A DNA stretch of 64,000 bases from an uncultured Caulobacterales bacterium. Its GTDB lineage: Bacteria; Pseudomonadota; Alphaproteobacteria; Caulobacterales; Caulobacteraceae. Below, piece by piece: positions 56,220-64,000 of the stretch. The notes below the pieces were generated by a model. The model ran no database searches, was not told the DNA's origin, and saw nothing but the letters and a program-made list of their open reading frames with translations. The number at the start of each line of letters is the position of its first letter. The first letter of the stretch is position 1. The translations under genes and the position numbers were made by a program. The stretch covers positions 62,001-126,000 of the forward strand of contig CAILTK010000027.1 in assembly GCA_903837135.1 (NCBI GenBank), written 5' to 3'.

Positions 56220-58886
56220 ATGACCCAGCATCCCCTCGATCCCTTCTTCAACCCTTCGTCGGTGGCGCTCGTCGGCGCCAGCAATCGCGATGATTCGATC
56301 GGTCAGGTCCTGGCCAGGAACCTGCTTGAGAGCGGCTTCAAGGGCCCGATCATGGCCGTGAACCCCCACGAGACCGCCATCCGGTCCACCCTGGCCTATG
56401 CTGACATCGCCGCCTTGCCGGCGCCGGCGGACCTGGCCGTGATCGCGATACCGGCGGCGGGCGTGGCCAAGGCGGTCACCGAACTCGGCGCCCTGGGATG
56501 CCGGGCCGCGGTGGTGATCAGCGCCGGCTTCGAACCGGGCGACACCGACGGCGAGGCTCTGCACGCGGGCCTGCTCGAGACGGCGCACACGGCCGGGGTG
56601 CGCCTGATCGGTCCCAACTGTCTTGGTCTGCTCAATCCTCGGATCGGTCTCAACGCCAGCTTCGCCCATCTCGCCGCGGCGCCCGGCGACCTCGCCCTGG
56701 TGAGCCAGTCGGGCGCCATCGCGTCGGCCGCGCTGGACTGGGCGGGCGGGCGCGGCGTCGGCTTCTCCAAGGTCGTCACCGTCGGTGACGCCATCGACGT
56801 GGACGTGGCCGACGTGCTCGACTACCTGGCCATCGACAGCCAGACGCGGGCGGTGCTGCTCTATGTCGAGAGCGTCGGCGACGCCCGCAAATTCCTCAGC
56901 GCCGCGCGTTTCGCGGCGCAGACCAAGCCGGTGATCCTGATCAAGGGCGGACGCAGCGCCGCGGGCGCCAAGGCCGCCTATTCCCACACCGGCGCCCTCG
57001 CCAGTTCGACCGTGGTGTTCGACGCCGCCATCCGGCGCGCGGGCGTGCTGCAGGTCGATACCCTGGGCGAGCTGTTCGACTCGGCGCTGCTGCTGAAGGG
57101 CGGCGTGCGGCTGCGCGGCGACCGACTGGCGATCCTCACCAACGGCGGCGGCGCCGGGGTGCTGGCCACCGACGCCCTGGACCGCGCCGGCGGTCACCTG
57201 GCCGAGCTCGCGCCCGCCACCATCGAAGCCATCGATTTCGCCGCGTCGGCGATCTGGTCGCATCGCAATCCGGCGGACATCGCCGGCGACGCCCGGCCGG
57301 TGGTCTACCAGGCGGCCCTCGCCGCCCTTCGCACCGACCCGGAGGTCGATCTGGTCCTGGCCATGAACTGCCCCACGGCCCTGGTCGGCAGCGCCGCCGC
57401 CGCGGAGGCCGTCGCCTCGGCCGTCGCCGCGCGGGCGGACGGGACGCCGGTCATCACCTGCTGGCTTGGCGGGGTCGAGGCCGAGACCGGTCGCGCGGTC
57501 CTGGCGCGCCAGGCCATCCCCACCTACGAGACGCCTGAGGCCGCGGTGGGCGCCTTCATGCACCTGGTGCGTCACCGGCAGGTCCAGGCCATGCTGATGC
57601 AGACGCCCTCGGCGCCGCCGGCCTCTTCCAGCGCGTCAGCCCGGCGGTTGGTGGACGCCGCCCTCGCCGACCGGCGCAGCGCGCTGTCGCACATCGAGGC
57701 GCTGGCCCTGCTCAAGGCTTACGGCGTGCCGACCGTCGACGTCCGCGTCGCCGCGACGCCCGACGAGGCCGCCGCCGCCGCTTCCACCGTCGCGCTCGGC
57801 GGGGCGGTGGCGCTCAAGATCTTCTCGCCCGACATCACCCACAAGACGGATGTCGGCGGCGTGGTCACCGGCGTCACCGTGGAGCGGGTTAAGGTCGAGG
57901 CCCAGGCCTTGATCGAACGCGTCCGCGCGGCGAGGCCGGACGCGCAGATCGACGGCGTGCTGGTCGAGCCGATGATCCCCCGCGACTTCGGCGAGGAGCT
58001 GATCCTCGGCCTGACCCGGGATCCGGTGTTCGGACCGGTGGTGCTGTTCGGCCAGGGGGGCGTGGCGGCGGAAGTGATCGCCGACCGCGCGGTGGGGCTA
58101 CCCCCGCTCGACGACGTGCTGGCGCGGGACCTGATCGGCCGGACGGCCGTGGCGCGCCGGCTCGCGCCGAACCGCGGTCAGCCGGGCGCGGATCTCGACG
58201 CCGTCGCGGCGGCGCTGGTGGCGCTGAGCCGGATCGCGCTCGACTTCCCCGAGGTGAAGGAGCTCGACATCAATCCCCTCGTCGCCGGAGCGGGCGGGGT
58301 GATCGCCCTCGATTCACGCGTGGCGCTGCAGTCGCCCGCGCAGGCCACCCGGCCGGCCATCGCGCCCTATCCGTCTGCGCTGGTGCAGACGGTCGACAGC
58401 GGCGACCTCAGGCTGCTGGTGCGTCCCATTCGCGCCGATGACGCGCCGCGTCTCCAGCAGCTGGTCGAGTCCTGTTCGCTGGAGGATATCTTCTTCCGTT
58501 TCGGCCTCGGCATGCACACCCTTTCGTCCGAACTCGCGGCCCGCTTGGCGCGGATCGACTACGACCGGCAGATGGCCCTGGCGGCGGAGGCGCCGGACGG
58601 CACTTTGTACGGAGTCGCGCGGCTGAGCGACGATCCCGGCGGCAAGGGCGGCGAATTCAGCCTGCTCGTACGCAGCGACGTCCATGGCCGGGCGATCGGC
58701 CGGACCCTGCTCCAGGCCCTGCTCGGCTATGCCGAGGCGCGCGGCATGACGTCGGTGTGGGGTGATACCGAGATCGAGAACAGCGCCATGATCGACCTCG
58801 CGCGCCGCCTGGGCTTCCACACCAGCTACGAAGCCGACGGCGAGATGCGGATGGAGCGGCGGTTCGAGGTCGAGGCGCTGGCCTGA
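56220..58886 (+). CDS. Pat-like protein acetyltransferase (ADP-forming acyl-CoA synthetase domains + GNAT)
   Basis: An 888-residue protein. The N-terminal CoA-binding domain starts V-A-L-V-G-A-S-N-R. Succinyl-CoA-synthetase-like domains follow (S-Q-S-G-A-I-A, about 180; S-H-T-G-A-L-A), then an ATP-grasp domain (D-I-T-H-K-T-D-V-G-G-V) from about residue 480 to 720. The C-terminal GNAT domain (about 730-880) contains R-S-D-V-H-G-R-A-I-G-R-T-L-L. Such proteins acetylate lysines, e.g. acetyl-CoA synthetase. Whether the ligase part is active cannot be judged. The ATG at 56220 is used. Two FixK-type boxes lie upstream. Confidence 0.92.
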   Translation: MTQHPLDPFFNPSSVALVGASNRDDSIGQVLARNLLESGFKGPIMAVNPHETAIRSTLAYADIAALPAPADLAVIAIPAAGVAKAVTELGALGCRAAVVISAGFEPGDTDGEALHAGLLETAHTAGVRLIGPNCLGLLNPRIGLNASFAHLAAAPGDLALVSQSGAIASAALDWAGGRGVGFSKVVTVGDAIDVDVADVLDYLAIDSQTRAVLLYVESVGDARKFLSAARFAAQTKPVILIKGGRSAAGAKAAYSHTGALASSTVVFDAAIRRAGVLQVDTLGELFDSALLLKGGVRLRGDRLAILTNGGGAGVLATDALDRAGGHLAELAPATIEAIDFAASAIWSHRNPADIAGDARPVVYQAALAALRTDPEVDLVLAMNCPTALVGSAAAAEAVASAVAARADGTPVITCWLGGVEAETGRAVLARQAIPTYETPEAAVGAFMHLVRHRQVQAMLMQTPSAPPASSSASARRLVDAALADRRSALSHIEALALLKAYGVPTVDVRVAATPDEAAAAASTVALGGAVALKIFSPDITHKTDVGGVVTGVTVERVKVEAQALIERVRAARPDAQIDGVLVEPMIPRDFGEELILGLTRDPVFGPVVLFGQGGVAAEVIADRAVGLPPLDDVLARDLIGRTAVARRLAPNRGQPGADLDAVAAALVALSRIALDFPEVKELDINPLVAGAGGVIALDSRVALQSPAQATRPAIAPYPSALVQTVDSGDLRLLVRPIRADDAPRLQQLVESCSLEDIFFRFGLGMHTLSSELAARLARIDYDRQMALAAEAPDGTLYGVARLSDDPGGKGGEFSLLVRSDVHGRAIGRTLLQALLGYAEARGMTSVWGDTEIENSAMIDLARRLGFHTSYEADGEMRMERRFEVEALA

Positions 58887-59050
58887 TCCCGGCGCCGCGG
58901 CCCCAAGGCTTGGCGGTCCGGATCAACGCCTGACCGTCCCGTCGCACAGGCCCGCCAGCCGGACGGTGCGGCGCGTACGGCCGCTGCGTTTGCGCCAGAT
59001 CATGGCCGTCACGCTCCGCGCGGACGATCGTGAAACGAAGGAGATCGCCC

Positions 59051-59437
59051 ATGATCGCGCCTGCCCCTTTTTTCGGTCTGGTGATGGCCGGGCTGCTCGC
59101 CGCCGGAGCCGCGGCCGCCCAGCCGACGCCGTCGGACGTCGTCGCCGGCCGCCGGCTGGCGGAAGAGTATTGCGGCACGTGCCACGCCGTCGGCGGCGGG
59201 GGCAGCAGCCCCCTGCCGAACGCGCCGCCGTTCCGCGAGTTGTTCAGGCGGTTCCCGAAAGACCGGCTGGCGAGCGTGCTCCGGGAGGGGATGCTCGCCC
59301 CGAGCTCGCCGCAGGAGGAGGGGAGTCCGCGCCGTCATCCGCGCATGCCGACCGCGCCGCTGGGCGATGACCAGCGCGCGGAGCTGCAGGCCTATCTGCA
59401 GAGCCTCTGGCCCGCAACCTCGCCTCAGCGACACTGA
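59051..59437 (+). CDS. Secreted c-type cytochrome
   Basis: A 128-residue protein with a signal peptide (A-G-L-L-A-A-G-A-A-A-A-Q), one heme site C-G-T-C-H near residue 41, and a likely axial methionine in G-M-L-A-P or R-M-P. AAGGAG lies 7 bases before the ATG at 59051. It may carry electrons in the periplasm, which fits the respiratory context. A poorly conserved FixK-like sequence near 58990 was not counted. Confidence 0.87.
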   Translation: MIAPAPFFGLVMAGLLAAGAAAAQPTPSDVVAGRRLAEEYCGTCHAVGGGGSSPLPNAPPFRELFRRFPKDRLASVLREGMLAPSSPQEEGSPRRHPRMPTAPLGDDQRAELQAYLQSLWPATSPQRH

Positions 59438-59439
59438 GC

Positions 59440-60087
59440 ATGCCGGTCGCCGACACCCCGCCGGACGCCGCCAGGCTGGGCCTCGCCGCCTCGGCCGCCG
59501 CCTTCGTCTGTGTCGTCGGCTTCGGCGTCGCGCAGATCGCGCAGGTCATGGGCGGCCTGCCGAAACCGCTGGACGAGGTGCTGATCTTCGGCTTCTCGCT
59601 CGGCCTGGCGCCCGGCTTCCTGCTCGCCGTGGTCGCGCTGCACGCCCAGACCTCGCCCGGGCGCCGGGTCTGGTCGCTCGCCGCGCTCGCGTTCGCGGTG
59701 CTCTATGTCGGCCAGGTCTCGCTGGTCTACACCGTCCAGCTGGCGTCGGTCATACCGCGTCTCTCGGCTCCTGGGAGCTGGCTCCTGGCCCAACAGCCGC
59801 ATTCGCTGTTCTGGGACATGGACGGCCTCGGCTACGTCGACATGGGGATAGCGGCCCTGTTCGCCGGCCTGGCGCTCGCGCCCGCCGGCCGCGACGGCCT
59901 GCTGCGCGGGTTTCTGCTCGCGCACGGCGGGATCACGCCGGTCATCGCCTTCGTCTATTGCTATCCGGCCTTTTCGATCCCCATCCTACTGCTCGGTTCG
60001 CCCTGGCTGATCACGGCGACGGGCGCCATGCTGCTCCTCGCACGGCATTTTCAAGGTTCGTCGAAAGCCGGGAGCGCCGCGTCCTAG
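59440..60087 (+). CDS. Hypothetical six-helix membrane protein
   Basis: A 215-residue protein with about six hydrophobic helices and no recognised motif. It begins 3 bases after the cytochrome stop, so the two are likely co-translated. Its stop overlaps the convergent metallopeptidase-like gene by 4 bases. Confidence 0.75.
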   Translation: MPVADTPPDAARLGLAASAAAFVCVVGFGVAQIAQVMGGLPKPLDEVLIFGFSLGLAPGFLLAVVALHAQTSPGRRVWSLAALAFAVLYVGQVSLVYTVQLASVIPRLSAPGSWLLAQQPHSLFWDMDGLGYVDMGIAALFAGLALAPAGRDGLLRGFLLAHGGITPVIAFVYCYPAFSIPILLLGSPWLITATGAMLLLARHFQGSSKAGSAAS

Positions 60088-60827
60088 GCCGCCGGAGCGG
60101 CCGCCAGCTTCAACCGGGTGACCAGGGTGGCGAAGTCGAGTTCGTCGCGCCGGCTCCATGCGCGCAGCAGAAGATGGGCTTCGAACCAGGCATGAAGCGC
60201 AGGGTCCGTGCGGATAGCGTCGGCGTGGGCGTTGAAATAATCCCGCGGAGTCACCGCGGCGGGCAGCGGGGACGGTGTGGCCCGAAGCGCCGCCGCGGCG
60301 AGCTCCATCACGCGCGCGGCGTGTGCGGTCGCCTCGGGCGTTTCGAGCGCGAAGGCGACCGCGCCCCGGTTGGCGACCATTTCACTCTCATACTGATCCG
60401 TCTCCGGCCGCCAGAACCCCAGGTCGGACTGGTAGGCGTGGGTGGCTTCGTGGGCGATCATGAAGCCGTTGTAGATCTCCGCGAACAGGGCCGGCCCATC
60501 CAGCCTTCCGCCCGAGGCGCGGGACCACTGCTCCACCTGCGCCCGCAGGGCGGAGGGGGCCTGGGACCAGGCGGGCGCGGTGATGACGCGCCGCAGGGGA
60601 TCGAACGCCGTACGCGCCGGCGTATAGACGATCTCGATGCGGGGCGCGCCGCGGTCGTCGACGCCGAGTTCGGACAGGCGGGTGAAGAACCGGCCGGCGA
60701 TCCGCTCGCACTGGCCGCGCGCCGCCGCCACATCATCGGGCAAGGGCGCCGCGAAGGCTGCGGGGGCGGCCAGCGCCGCGGACGCGGCGAGAACGAGACG
60801 GCGGGACGGCGGCAGGTTCTGGTTCAA
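60084..60827 (-). CDS. Secreted hypothetical protein with H-E-x-x-H metal-binding motif
   Basis: A 247-residue protein with a twin-arginine-like signal (R-R-L-V-L-A-A-S-A-A-L-A-A-P-A-A-F-A-A). The helix F-M-I-A-H-E-A-T-H-A-Y-Q near residue 127 gives the zincin H-E-x-x-H, and E-S-E-M-V-A-N-R about 23 residues later could supply the third ligand (Glu). It is therefore a possible zinc metallopeptidase of an unrecognised family. A perfect FixK box lies 52 bases upstream. Confidence 0.7.
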   Translation of the reverse strand: MNQNLPPSRRLVLAASAALAAPAAFAAPLPDDVAAARGQCERIAGRFFTRLSELGVDDRGAPRIEIVYTPARTAFDPLRRVITAPAWSQAPSALRAQVEQWSRASGGRLDGPALFAEIYNGFMIAHEATHAYQSDLGFWRPETDQYESEMVANRGAVAFALETPEATAHAARVMELAAAALRATPSPLPAAVTPRDYFNAHADAIRTDPALHAWFEAHLLLRAWSRRDELDFATLVTRLKLAAAPAA

Positions 60828-60879
60828 GACGGACCCCTGGGCTAAAGCCTACCCTTACGCGGGCGGCGGGCGGCCCGGG

Positions 60880-60893
60880 TTGATCCCGATCAA
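60880..60893. promoter_or_regulatory. FixK/FNR-type box between divergent genes
   Basis: TTGATCCCGATCAA fully matches TTGAT-N4-ATCAA. It lies 52 bases before the metallopeptidase-like gene and 86 bases before the oxidoreductase gene. Confidence 0.82.
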
Positions 60894-60902
60894 CTTCGAC
60901 TT

Positions 60903-60916
60903 TTGACCAGGCTCAA
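60903..60916. promoter_or_regulatory. Near-consensus FixK box before the oxidoreductase gene
   Basis: TTGACCAGGCTCAA has one mismatch in the right arm and lies 63 bases before the ATG at 60980. Confidence 0.6.
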
Positions 60917-60979
60917 TGACGCGCGGCCCGATCGGGTCGCTGATGGCGTCTCGCTCCGGTTTCGAGCGCGGATCCGATC

Positions 60980-61600
60980 ATGAAGCACGTCGTCATCGTT
61001 GCGCATCCCTCGCCGCAGAGCCTGGTGTTCTCCCTCGCCGGCGCCTATGGCGCGGCCGTCGCGGAGCTCGGCGGCGAGCCGCTGGTGCGCGATCTCTACC
61101 GCATGGGCCTGAATCCGCTGCTGGCGCTCGAGGAGATGCCCGGGCCCGACGGGGTACATCCTGGCGAGGACGTCGTGGCGGAGCGGCGGATGATCGCCGA
61201 CGCGGACGTGTTCGTGCTGGTCTACCCCCTGTGGTTCTACCTGCCGCCGGCCGTCCTGGTCGGCTACATCGATCGCATCTTCGGCATGGGCTTCGGCTAC
61301 GACCGGGTGCGCAGCGGCGGCGTCGAGCCCCGCCTGGCCGGCAAGAAGCTGCTCAGCATCACCACCTCCGGTTCGCCGGCCGACTGGGTCGAGCGCGAGG
61401 GCGCGCTCACGGCCCTGAAGACCCTGCTCGATCATCATCTGGCGGGGGTCTGCGGCCTTGAGGTGCTCGACCATCTGCACTTCGGCGACGTCGTCGCCCC
61501 CGCGCCGGCCTCGACCATTCACGCTCATCTCAAGACGGTCAGGGCGCGGGCCGTGGACCTGTTCGGCGGCGATCGCGGCCGCGGCGGCGCCCGCCCGTGA
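60980..61600 (+). CDS. NAD(P)H-dependent flavodoxin-fold oxidoreductase (copy 2)
   Basis: A 206-residue paralogue of the protein at 55,164. It has I-V-A-H-P-S-P-Q-S, F-V-L-V-Y-P-L-W-F-Y-L-P-P-A-V-L-V-G-Y-I-D-R-I-F-G-M-G-F-G-Y, and T-T-S-G-S-P-A. It is probably an FMN-dependent quinone reductase. Its TGA overlaps the GTG of the patatin gene by 4 bases. FixK-type boxes lie upstream. Confidence 0.9.
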   Translation: MKHVVIVAHPSPQSLVFSLAGAYGAAVAELGGEPLVRDLYRMGLNPLLALEEMPGPDGVHPGEDVVAERRMIADADVFVLVYPLWFYLPPAVLVGYIDRIFGMGFGYDRVRSGGVEPRLAGKKLLSITTSGSPADWVEREGALTALKTLLDHHLAGVCGLEVLDHLHFGDVVAPAPASTIHAHLKTVRARAVDLFGGDRGRGGARP

Positions 61601-62736
61601 CAGACGACGCCGGTCCGGCGACCCAGGGCGCTTCGCCGCCGTGGCCGCTCGGCGATCTGGGCCGCTTCAGGCTGGAGTTTCCCAAGGGCCGGCTGGCGGC
61701 CCCGCCGGCCGGGTTGAAGGCCGATCCGCCCGGGTTTGAAGGCGTCAGGCTGACCGGCCAGGCGGACGACGGCGCCCCCCGTTCGACGGCGTCGGCGGCG
61801 CCCCCCAGCATCCTCGCCCTTTCCGGCGGCGGCGCCAGCGGCGCCTACGGGGCCGGGGTGCTGGTCGGTCTGACCGCGGCGGGCGCGCGGCCGGATTTTC
61901 GTGTGGTCACGGGCGTGAGCACGGGCGCCCTGATCGCCCCGTTCGCCTTCCTCGGCTCCGCCTGGGACGAGCGCCTCACCGAGGCCTATACGGGGCCGAG
62001 CGCCGCGGAGGCCATCGGCGTACGCGCCCTGCGAGCCGGGGTGAGCGGAGGCCTGGTCGCCGCGGACGCGCTGGAGGCTCTGGTCGCCCGCTTCGTCGAC
62101 ACGGCGCTGATCGACGCGGTCGGCGCCCAGCACCGCCGCGGCCGGCGGCTGCTGGTCGCCACCACCAACCTCGACACCCTGAGCACGCCGGTGTGGGATC
62201 TCGGCGCGATCGCCGCGAAGGGCGGCGACGCCGCGCGCCGCCTCTTCATCGACGTGCTCGCCGCGTCGGCGAGCCTGCCGGGTCTGTTCGCGCCGCGGAT
62301 GATCCGCGTCGAGGCGGACGGGGTCGCCTATGAGGAGATGCACGTGGACGGGGGCACGGCCTCGCCGCTGCTGTTGGCGCCCGCCAGGCTGATCCTCGAA
62401 AACGCCATCGCGACGGACGGGACCCGGGGCGAGGTCTACGCGATCATCAACACCACGCTCGAACCGATCTGGCGCGAGATGCCGACCTCGATCATCGCCA
62501 TTCTCAGCCGCAGCTTCGACCTCATGCTCGCCTCGTCCTATCAGGGCGCGCTCCGCTCCGCCGCCGAGCTGTGCGAGCGTCATCACCTGACGCTGAAAGT
62601 CACGTCGCTGCCGATCGATCTCGGGCGGGCGCATTGGATGCGCTTTGACCAGCGGTCGATGACGCGGACCTTCAAGCGGGGCGTCGAGATGGCGGAGACG
62701 GGCGCGGTCTGGGCGCGACATCCGCCGCCCGGCTGA
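61597..62736 (+). CDS. Patatin-like phospholipase
   Basis: A 379-residue protein. The oxyanion loop is S-G-G-G-A-S-G-A-Y-G near residue 71, the nucleophile elbow is T-G-V-S-T-G-A-L near residue 106, and the catalytic Asp is in H-V-D-G-G-T-A. No signal peptide. Such enzymes deacylate phospholipids or lipid substrates. The GTG start at 61597 overlaps the oxidoreductase stop (GTGA). Confidence 0.9.
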   Translation: MTDDAGPATQGASPPWPLGDLGRFRLEFPKGRLAAPPAGLKADPPGFEGVRLTGQADDGAPRSTASAAPPSILALSGGGASGAYGAGVLVGLTAAGARPDFRVVTGVSTGALIAPFAFLGSAWDERLTEAYTGPSAAEAIGVRALRAGVSGGLVAADALEALVARFVDTALIDAVGAQHRRGRRLLVATTNLDTLSTPVWDLGAIAAKGGDAARRLFIDVLAASASLPGLFAPRMIRVEADGVAYEEMHVDGGTASPLLLAPARLILENAIATDGTRGEVYAIINTTLEPIWREMPTSIIAILSRSFDLMLASSYQGALRSAAELCERHHLTLKVTSLPIDLGRAHWMRFDQRSMTRTFKRGVEMAETGAVWARHPPPG

Positions 62737-62816
62737 CGCCCGGTCCTGCCGGATCGTTGGGGCGGGCCTCAAATTTCGCTTTTCCGGAGCGGGGGGTATG
62801 CAAGGATGATCGGGTC

Positions 62817-64000
62817 ATGGCCGTTCGTATCGCCCGCTTCCGGATCATGCCGGCGCTGACGCCGCTGATCGCGGCGTGCGGCTGCACGGTAGGTCCCAAC
62901 TTCCATGCGCCGCCGCCTCCGGCGGTCGAAGGTTACACGGCCGGGCCGGCGACGACGCAGACGGTCTCGGCGGCGGCCCCCGGCGGCGCGGCGCAGGCCT
63001 TCGTCGTCGGCATGGACATGCCCGCCGAGTGGTGGTCCCTGTTTCAGTCGCCGGCGATCGACCAGCTGGTCCGCGAGGCGGTGCGGGCCAGTCCCGATCT
63101 GAAGGCGGCGAACGCGGCGCTGAGGAACGCGCGCGAGATCGATCTGTCCCAGCGCGGGGCCCTGTGGCCGGCGGTGAGCGCGGCCTACAGTCCGTCGCGG
63201 CAAAGAACCTCGGCGACCCTGGCGCCGCCGCTGAACGTCAATACGGACGTCTATACCCTGCAGACCGCGCAGGTGCAGGTCGGCTACACGCCCGACGTGT
63301 TCGGCGGCGTGCGCCGGCAGATCGAGGCCACCACCGCGCAGGCCGAGGCCCAGCGGTTTCAGGCCGAGGCGACCTATCTGACCCTGACCTCGAACGTCGT
63401 CGCCGCGGCGGTGCAGGACGCCTCGCTGCGCCGGCAGGTGACCGCGACCGAGGCCCTGATCGCCGCCGACCGCGACATGCTCGACACTATCCAAATCGCG
63501 CGGTCCGCCGGTCAGATGGCCAGCGGCGACGTGGCCGCCCAGGAGCAGACGCTGCAGCAAGCGGAAGCGACCCTGCCGCCTCTGCAGAAACAGGCCGAAC
63601 AGCAGCGCCATCTGCTCGCGGCCCTGCTCGGCCGGCTTCCAAGCCAGGCCCCGGCCGACGGGCTCGATCTCGACTCCCTGCACCTGCCGCGCGACCTGCC
63701 GGTGAGCCTGCCGGCGAAACTGGTGGCGCAGCGCCCTGACGTGCGCGCCGCCGAAGCCAATCTGCATGCAGCCAGCGCGCAGATCGGCGTGGCCATCGCC
63801 AGCCGCCTGCCGGCCTTCCAGCTGACCGCCAACGCCGGCGGCCTGTCGCAGACCCTCGGCGGACTGTTCTCCAGCGGGAACGGCTTTTGGACCATCGCGG
63901 GCAGCGTGGCCCAGCCGGTCTTCCAGGGCGGCGCGCTGCTGCACCGCCAGCGCGCGGCCGAAGCGGCGTACGACCAGGCCGGCGCCCAATACCAGAGCAC
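62817..64000 (+). CDS. NodT-type outer-membrane efflux lipoprotein (partial, 3' end outside)
   Basis: The first 394 codons are inside the window. The lipoprotein signal is A-A-C-G-C-T-V-G-P-N-F. TolC-like repeats include S-P-D-L-K-A-A-N-A-A-L-R and R-P-D-V-R-A-A-E-A-N-L-H-A-A-S-A-Q-I-G-V. It is distinct from the NodT at 41,473. Any adaptor and pump genes should lie beyond the window's end. The ATG at 62817 is preferred. Confidence 0.9.
   Translation, partial: MAVRIARFRIMPALTPLIAACGCTVGPNFHAPPPPAVEGYTAGPATTQTVSAAAPGGAAQAFVVGMDMPAEWWSLFQSPAIDQLVREAVRASPDLKAANAALRNAREIDLSQRGALWPAVSAAYSPSRQRTSATLAPPLNVNTDVYTLQTAQVQVGYTPDVFGGVRRQIEATTAQAEAQRFQAEATYLTLTSNVVAAAVQDASLRRQVTATEALIAADRDMLDTIQIARSAGQMASGDVAAQEQTLQQAEATLPPLQKQAEQQRHLLAALLGRLPSQAPADGLDLDSLHLPRDLPVSLPAKLVAQRPDVRAAEANLHAASAQIGVAIASRLPAFQLTANAGGLSQTLGGLFSSGNGFWTIAGSVAQPVFQGGALLHRQRAAEAAYDQAGAQYQS

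Noticed and set aside
58990-59003. FixK-like sequence TTGCGCCAGATCAT before the cytochrome c gene
   Set aside because: Three mismatches to the consensus arms; not counted among the boxes.

Overview
The window is high-GC alphaproteobacterial chromosome, most consistent with Caulobacteraceae (Phenylobacterium/Caulobacter-like). Reasons: gene-dense GC-rich sequence with frequent 4-base start/stop overlaps, the YibQ-like deacetylase to rppH order, FixK-type regulation, and poly-hydroxyalkanoate genes. Species level cannot be settled from sequence reading alone.

Region 1 (1-13.4 kb) is ordinary core genome: the edge of pyrD, a DUF952 gene, a SixA-like phosphatase, an acyltransferase, a DinG-type helicase, a YibQ-like deacetylase, rppH, an alpha/beta hydrolase, yebC, arsC, a YmdB-like metallophosphoesterase, 5-formyl-THF cyclo-ligase with a zinc-finger partner, an ABC ATPase and a retropepsin-like protease. 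It ends at a tRNA-Arg(CCG) gene.

Region 2 (13,426-27,084) is a 13.6 kb genomic island inserted into the 3' end of tRNA-Arg(CCG). A perfect 50-bp direct repeat bounds it, and a tyrosine integrase lies inside the right end. The main cargo is a tightly packed, same-strand operon (13,986-21,824). It encodes a GNAT-ABC ATPase fusion, a HerA/FtsK-like ATPase, an unknown protein with a possible winged helix, a PLD-like protein, an Orc1/Cdc6-like AAA ATPase, and a HEPN-like protein split by an in-frame TAA. I do not recognise this gene combination as a named system; it is the best candidate here for an undescribed, probably anti-phage, system. Opposite it lie a PD-(D/E)XK-like gene and an unknown partner. 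An antitoxin-tail-like small protein, an AlpA/excisionase-like regulator, a decayed integrase fragment and a BrnT-BrnA toxin-antitoxin pair complete the island.

Region 3 (27.1-33.9 kb) is accessory-looking: two TetR regulators, three short-chain dehydrogenases in the same orientation, a small coiled-coil protein, a DoxX-like membrane protein, a Tag-like DNA glycosylase and small hypothetical proteins, with decayed sequence between the TetR genes.

Region 4 (33.9-61.6 kb) looks like a low-oxygen/stress regulon. It holds PHA synthase, phasins and acetoacetyl-CoA reductase, Hsp20, a universal stress protein, BON proteins, a K+ channel, an ABC/HlyD/NodT efflux operon, a Pat-like protein acetyltransferase, two flavodoxin-fold oxidoreductases, cytochrome c, a sensorless HisKA_2 kinase, a FixJ-like regulator and an HTH-BLUF blue-light regulator. 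At least 15 exact or near matches to the FixK/FNR box TTGAT-N4-ATCAA occur here, nearly all about 25-80 bp upstream of a start codon, which argues for joint control by an FNR/FixK-type protein encoded elsewhere. The window ends with a patatin-like phospholipase and the 5' part of a second NodT-type outer-membrane gene.
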